A DNA stretch of 44,804 nucleotides, from the NCBI GenBank assembly GCA_018823415.1, contig JAHJIN010000589.1, positions 1-44,804 of the forward strand. The letters run 5' to 3'. Origin of the DNA: Chloroflexota bacterium. Its GTDB lineage: Bacteria; Chloroflexota; JAHJIN01. The notes below the pieces were generated by a model that saw nothing but the letters and a program-made list of their open reading frames with translations, was not told the DNA's origin and ran no database searches. Of the stretch, positions 42,110-44,804 are shown piece after piece; the stretch's first letter is position 1; each line of letters starts with the position of its first letter. The translations under genes were made by a program, and so were the position numbers.

Positions 42110-42919
42110 TCATTCGTTTGCACGCGGGGCTAGTCCGTCAAACAGGTCGCGCCGGCGCAATGGAGCGGTGAGGAACCGGGCGATGACTTTGCGCCGGGTT
42201 AGCCAGGCAATGGTGACGCCGTTCCGCCGATTGTCCAGTACTTGCTGGGCCAGCCAGGGCGTGACAGTCTCGACTCGGTCGGCCAGGATGTTAAAGATAC
42301 GCTTGACGCGGGCCCAATCTTCTGGGCTCCGCGTCTGCCCCACTAGAAAATCGGTCACCACCATGCCCGGGCTGAGCGCGCCCACCAACACCGGTGTGCC
42401 GGCTACCTCCTGGGCCAGTGCCCGGGTAAGGTAGCGAACGCCACGCTTGGTGGTGCCATAGAGCGCCGTGCCGCGTTGCAGGCTGCCATCACTGCCCAGG
42501 CCCTCCATGTTGTAGATGCTGCCCCAGCCTTGAGCTTGCATGCCGCGCAAGGCCACCCGTGCGCCATACATCACGCCCACCAGGTTGGTATCGACCACTT
42601 GGCGGATCTGCCCCGGTTCGAGGTCTTGAAACCCGGGGGCTGCGCCCGAGATGCCCGCGTTATTGATCCAGATGTCGATCTGGCCCAGGTGGGTCAGGGC
42701 CACGTCCAACAAGGCCTGCACTTCGGCCGGGTCCGTCACATTGCACGGCTGGCCGAATACCCGCGTAGCATCATGTGTTGTCGACAGCGCCGCAACGGCC
42801 TGTTCGACGGCCTCTGGCGTACGCCCGCTGACTACCACAGCGCAGCCCCGGGCTAGGAACGCATCCGCGAGCCCGCGGCCGATGCCCCGGGTACTGCCAG
42901 TGATCACGACTGTTTTCAT
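42110..42919 (-). CDS. Short-chain dehydrogenase resembling chlorophyll b reductases (NYC1/NOL-like)
   Basis: The 269-residue protein has the SDR cofactor motif TGSTRGIGRGLA (residues 6-17), NNAGISG, and the active-site YGTTK with the S in the GLGSDG loop. The surrounding IYNMEGLGSDG, ALYGTTKRGVRYLTRAL and LVGALSPGMVVTDFL stretches closely resemble plant NYC1/NOL chlorophyll b reductases. Bacterial relatives without chlorophyll b exist, so the substrate may be another carbonyl compound. The ATG at 42919 follows AAGGAG and fits the Rossmann start; the longer upstream reading adds an unlikely leader. Confidence 0.82.
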   Translation of the reverse strand: MKTVVITGSTRGIGRGLADAFLARGCAVVVSGRTPEAVEQAVAALSTTHDATRVFGQPCNVTDPAEVQALLDVALTHLGQIDIWINNAGISGAAPGFQDLEPGQIRQVVDTNLVGVMYGARVALRGMQAQGWGSIYNMEGLGSDGSLQRGTALYGTTKRGVRYLTRALAQEVAGTPVLVGALSPGMVVTDFLVGQTRSPEDWARVKRIFNILADRVETVTPWLAQQVLDNRRNGVTIAWLTRRKVIARFLTAPLRRRDLFDGLAPRANE

Positions 42920-42994
42920 CGCTACTCCTTCTCGAACCGGTGATTTCTCGGCTTGGCGCACCGGGCTTGTCTGTATCCAGGCCCGGTAAAAAAG

Positions 42995-43022
42995 AACCAC
43001 GGGGGGTTGTTATCCCGTGGTT
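42995..43022 (-). terminator. Rho-independent terminator for minus-strand transcripts
   Basis: AACCACGGG and CCCGTGGTT form a perfect 9-bp stem with a 10-base loop. On the minus strand it is followed by CTTTTTTACC. It can end transcription of the helicase and of the tRNA-fragment region. Confidence 0.75.
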
Positions 43023-43083
43023 ACGATATTCTGATCAAGCAGGTGCTTTTCCTTGCGGGGCGGTCATTGTTCCGCGAACCGGG

Positions 43084-43124
43084 TGGCTGGGGGATGAGGA
43101 TTCGAACCTCCCGCTTACTGATCC
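43084..43124 (-). repeat. Copy of the tRNA-Gln 3' half (att-like or decayed tRNA)
   Basis: The 41 bases match 44756-44795 with one substitution and one inserted base. They run from the CCA end through the T arm and variable region and stop in the anticodon loop. No matching 5' half (TGGGGGA) is found within 100 bases, so it is not a complete tRNA. Such fragments are left when an element integrates into a tRNA 3' end. Confidence 0.65.
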
Positions 43125-43390
43125 CTCGAGTGGCTTCACAGCCTACGTCCGGGCACTCGAGTACTCTACATCCATATTCTACCATATCTACCAGACCCGT
43201 CAACCCGCCCCACTCGGAACACCGCTGACAAGGCCTGACCGCCCAGGCATAACCAGCGTTGATATGCACAATGTCACGGATTCGATGGCAGTATGTTTAT
43301 GCAGACTCGGGTGGTCTGGAAATGACCAGCCAACGCGGACTCGGTTGTGTTTGCGGTTTGAACGCGCTGTCGCGGCGGGGTCGAGCGGTT

Positions 43391-44539
43391 CTAGTGGGGT
43401 TGTCTTTCTGGCGCAAAGCCGCCATAGTTGAATCCAGGCAATCGTCGTCGTTCGATCCGTGCACCCAGCGCCTTTTCGATCCCGCGCACCATCGCTTCAT
43501 CTTCTGGTACCACAAACGTGACCGCCTCTCCGGTCTTGTGGGCCCGGCCGGTGCGCCCGATACGATGCGTATAGGCGTCAACGGTGTCGGGCATATCAAA
43601 GTTGATCACGTGCGAAATCTCGAAAACATCAATGCCGCGGGCTGCGATGTCAGTGGCGACGAGAATGTCATACTTGCCATCCCGAAAGCCCCCAATCGCC
43701 CGCTGGCGTTGGTTCTGCGACATGTTGCCCTGCAACGCCGAGACGCGATACCGGCGTTTTTCCAGGTCACGCGCCAGGTTGCGGGCCCGGTATTTGGTGC
43801 GCGTAAAGATCAGCACGCGTCCCGTAGCCGTCTGTTGCAAGGTGGCTAGCAAAAGGTCCTTCTTGAGGCCGGTGGGCACTGGATAAAACGCATGTGAAAC
43901 GGTCTTGGCCGGGGCAATCATGCCGATCTGCACGGTGACCGGGTCGTTGAGGATCCTGGTCGCAAGCTCGCGGATCTCTTGAGGCATGGTGGCTGAAAAA
44001 AAGAGTGTCTGGCGCTGCGCGGGCAAAAGCTTGAGGATACGACGGATATCGGGCAAGAAGCCCATATCACACATGCGATCGGCTTCATCCACGACCAGCA
44101 CTTCGATACGCGACAGATCGATACTGCCATCGCTAGCGAGGTCGAGCAGACGACCCGGACAAGCGATGACGATCTCGGCGCCACGCTGCAGCGCCGAAAC
44201 CTGACATTTTCTGCTGACACCACCATAGATGGCGACGCTGTGGACCCGGGTATTCTGGCCCAGATCGACTGTCGCCTGGTAGATCTGTTCGGCGAGTTCA
44301 CGCGTGGGTGCAATGACCAGGGCCCGCACGCGCCGCAAAGGACCTTGGGTCAATCTCTGGAGGATAGGCAGGACAAAAGCGGCAGTCTTGCCGGTGCCGG
44401 TTTGCGCTATTCCCACCATGTCGCGCCCGTTGAGCACGACGGGGATGGCCTGCCGTTGAATCGGGGTGGGTGTAGTGTACCCAATCGCTTTGATGCCCGC
44501 GCCAATGCGCGGATCAAGAGGGAACTGATCGAAATTCAA
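43391..44539 (-). CDS. DEAD-box ATP-dependent RNA helicase (RhlE-like)
   Basis: The 382-residue protein contains all core motifs: the Q motif TTPTPIQRQAIP, AQTGTGKTAAF (I), PTRELAEQ (Ia), CPGRLLD, VVDEADRM (II, DEAD), SATMP (III), LIFTRTK (IV), ATDIAARGIDV (V) and HRIGRTGR (VI). It unwinds RNA duplexes with ATP, often in ribosome assembly, RNA decay or cold adaptation. The C-terminal extension is very short. I chose the TTG at 44539 because AAGGAG is five bases upstream and the protein then starts NFDQF as relatives do. The SD and start sit in a hairpin arm (44537-44577). Confidence 0.92.
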   Translation of the reverse strand: MNFDQFPLDPRIGAGIKAIGYTTPTPIQRQAIPVVLNGRDMVGIAQTGTGKTAAFVLPILQRLTQGPLRRVRALVIAPTRELAEQIYQATVDLGQNTRVHSVAIYGGVSRKCQVSALQRGAEIVIACPGRLLDLASDGSIDLSRIEVLVVDEADRMCDMGFLPDIRRILKLLPAQRQTLFFSATMPQEIRELATRILNDPVTVQIGMIAPAKTVSHAFYPVPTGLKKDLLLATLQQTATGRVLIFTRTKYRARNLARDLEKRRYRVSALQGNMSQNQRQRAIGGFRDGKYDILVATDIAARGIDVFEISHVINFDMPDTVDAYTHRIGRTGRAHKTGEAVTFVVPEDEAMVRGIEKALGARIERRRLPGFNYGGFAPERQPH

Positions 44540-44577
44540 ATGTGCTCCTTGACTCGTTGAGCCAAGGAGCACATTTG
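44537..44577 (-). promoter_or_regulatory. Hairpin sequestering the SD and start codon of the helicase
   Basis: Bases 44537-44551 and 44563-44577 are perfectly complementary over 15 bp, with an 11-base loop in which CTC/GAG can add three more pairs. In the helicase mRNA the 3' arm contains both the SD AAGGAG and the TTG start. When folded, the ribosome site is hidden. This fits a thermosensor or helicase-autoregulation switch. Confidence 0.7.
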
Positions 44578-44599
44578 ACCCTACGATATTTTGATGATG

Positions 44600-44620
44600 T
44601 CACGAATTTGGGATTCGTGA
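44600..44620 (-). promoter_or_regulatory. Second hairpin in the helicase 5' region
   Basis: TCACGAAT and ATTCGTGA form a perfect 8-bp stem with a 5-base loop, 23 bp upstream of the SD hairpin on the minus strand. It is probably part of the same leader RNA. No separate function can be assigned. Confidence 0.45.
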
Positions 44621-44755
44621 AAAAGGCAAGTTCTGTACTCTAGGTTCTCCCCATTGTCAACTTTTATATCTGACGGGAGATGTTGTACTGTCGATTGGCT
44701 TCGTGGAGGGTAGTGAGCGTATCCACGGGAGCACTTTCGACGGCTAGAAGTCGCT

Positions 44756-44804
44756 TGGCTGGGGGAGGAGGATTCGAACCCCCGCTTACTGATCCAGAGT
44801 CAGC
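44756..44804 (-). tRNA. tRNA-Gln (anticodon CTG), 5' end beyond the window
   Basis: On the minus strand the 3' part of a tRNA is present. The acceptor strand TCCCCCA with discriminator G and encoded CCA lies at 44756-44766, followed by the T arm with TTCGAAT. The anticodon arm stem GCTGA/TCAGT holds loop CTCTGGA, giving anticodon CTG (Gln, codon CAG). G73 fits tRNA-Gln. The D arm and the 5' acceptor strand are cut off by the window edge. Confidence 0.85.

Larger units (their letters stand above)
42920..43390. other. Noncoding stretch with terminator and tRNA fragment
   Basis: This 470-base gap holds the hairpin at 42995-43022 and the tRNA-Gln 3'-half copy at 43084-43124. The remaining DNA (43125-43390) shows no conserved ORF that I can support; open frames on the plus strand are antisense to the helicase. 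GTACTCGAGTG/CACTCGAG inverted repeats occur at 43126-43165. Confidence 0.5.

Noticed and set aside
43126..43165. tRNA-Sec suggested by GGCTTCACAGCC on the plus strand (TCA in loop)
   Set aside because: There is no T arm or acceptor stem on the plus strand; the small stem is only 4 bp.
43084..43180. A complete tRNA or tmRNA ending at 43084
   Set aside because: The 3' end is tRNA-like, but no 5' acceptor strand TGGGGGA is found within about 120 bases, no tmRNA-type start is present, and an anticodon arm with a 5-bp stem and 7-base loop cannot be built.
43259..43849. A 196-codon plus-strand frame next to the tRNA fragment
   Set aside because: It is mostly antisense to the helicase and has no domain or SD.
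1..44804. CRISPR array or clustered short repeats
   Set aside because: No regularly spaced repeats or Cas genes were found anywhere in the window.

Overview
The window is a GC-rich bacterial chromosome segment with tightly packed genes, many 4-base (ATGA/GTGA) overlaps, clear Shine-Dalgarno (SD) sites and several near-consensus sigma-70-type promoters. The gene mix (multi-GAF plus STAS regulator, CASTOR/POLLUX-type channel, bifunctional PGI/PMI, class A PBP with a Pro/Thr tail, DUF362 and DUF433 proteins, LysM secreted protein) is what I would expect from a Chloroflexota (Anaerolineae-like) genome. That assignment is inference; no rRNA or marker gene is present.

Layout. 1-1600: a decayed integrase-type transposase with a strong hairpin and a repeated 20-bp terminal motif, then a promoter. 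1601-6817: a three-subunit molybdenum hydroxylase (FAD, 2Fe-2S, molybdopterin) whose genes are separated by a DUF998 membrane protein and an AT-richer orphan. 6845-7501: zinc-ribbon membrane protein. 7569-12286 (minus): TetR-controlled ABC-2 export operon (TetR, ATPase, permease, NAD(P)-dependent epimerase-like protein, permease) behind a perfect TTGACA-17-TATAAT promoter with a palindromic operator. 12490-18899 (plus): GAF-GAF-GAF-STAS regulator, HAD-like hydrolase, ABC-F ATPase, TolB-like beta-propeller protein, hotdog thioesterase. 18974-23318 (minus): glutaredoxin-like protein, PGI/PMI, radical SAM/SPASM protein, CASTOR/POLLUX-type channel. 23411-28567 (minus): a translationally coupled operon of MFS transporter, GNAT, GT-C membrane protein running in frame into a small zinc-ribbon protein, a second copy of that protein, and a methyltransferase. 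28642-30601 (minus): FmdB-like zinc ribbon, DUF523, MBL-fold hydrolase. 30774-33823 (minus): Zur-type regulator and ZnuABC-type zinc uptake, with a divergent promoter pair and an inverted-repeat operator. 34000-39990 (plus): DUF362 protein, a DUF433-HEPN(AbiU2-like) fusion, class A PBP, 2H-phosphoesterase-like protein, small lipoprotein. 40150-42919 (minus): secreted multi-repeat LysM protein and an SDR resembling chlorophyll b reductases. 43084-44804 (minus): a tRNA-Gln(CTG) cut by the window edge, a DEAD-box RNA helicase whose SD and start codon lie in a 15-bp hairpin, and a second copy of the tRNA 3' half.

Most noteworthy: (i) the DUF433-HEPN single-polypeptide toxin/antitoxin-like gene; (ii) the helicase bracketed by direct repeats of the tRNA-Gln 3' half and carrying an SD-sequestering hairpin; (iii) the tandem zinc-ribbon paralogues, one continuous with a glycosyltransferase; (iv) the Zur divergon and the TetR promoter/operator, both readable to the base. 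No CRISPR array, rRNA or complete prophage was seen.
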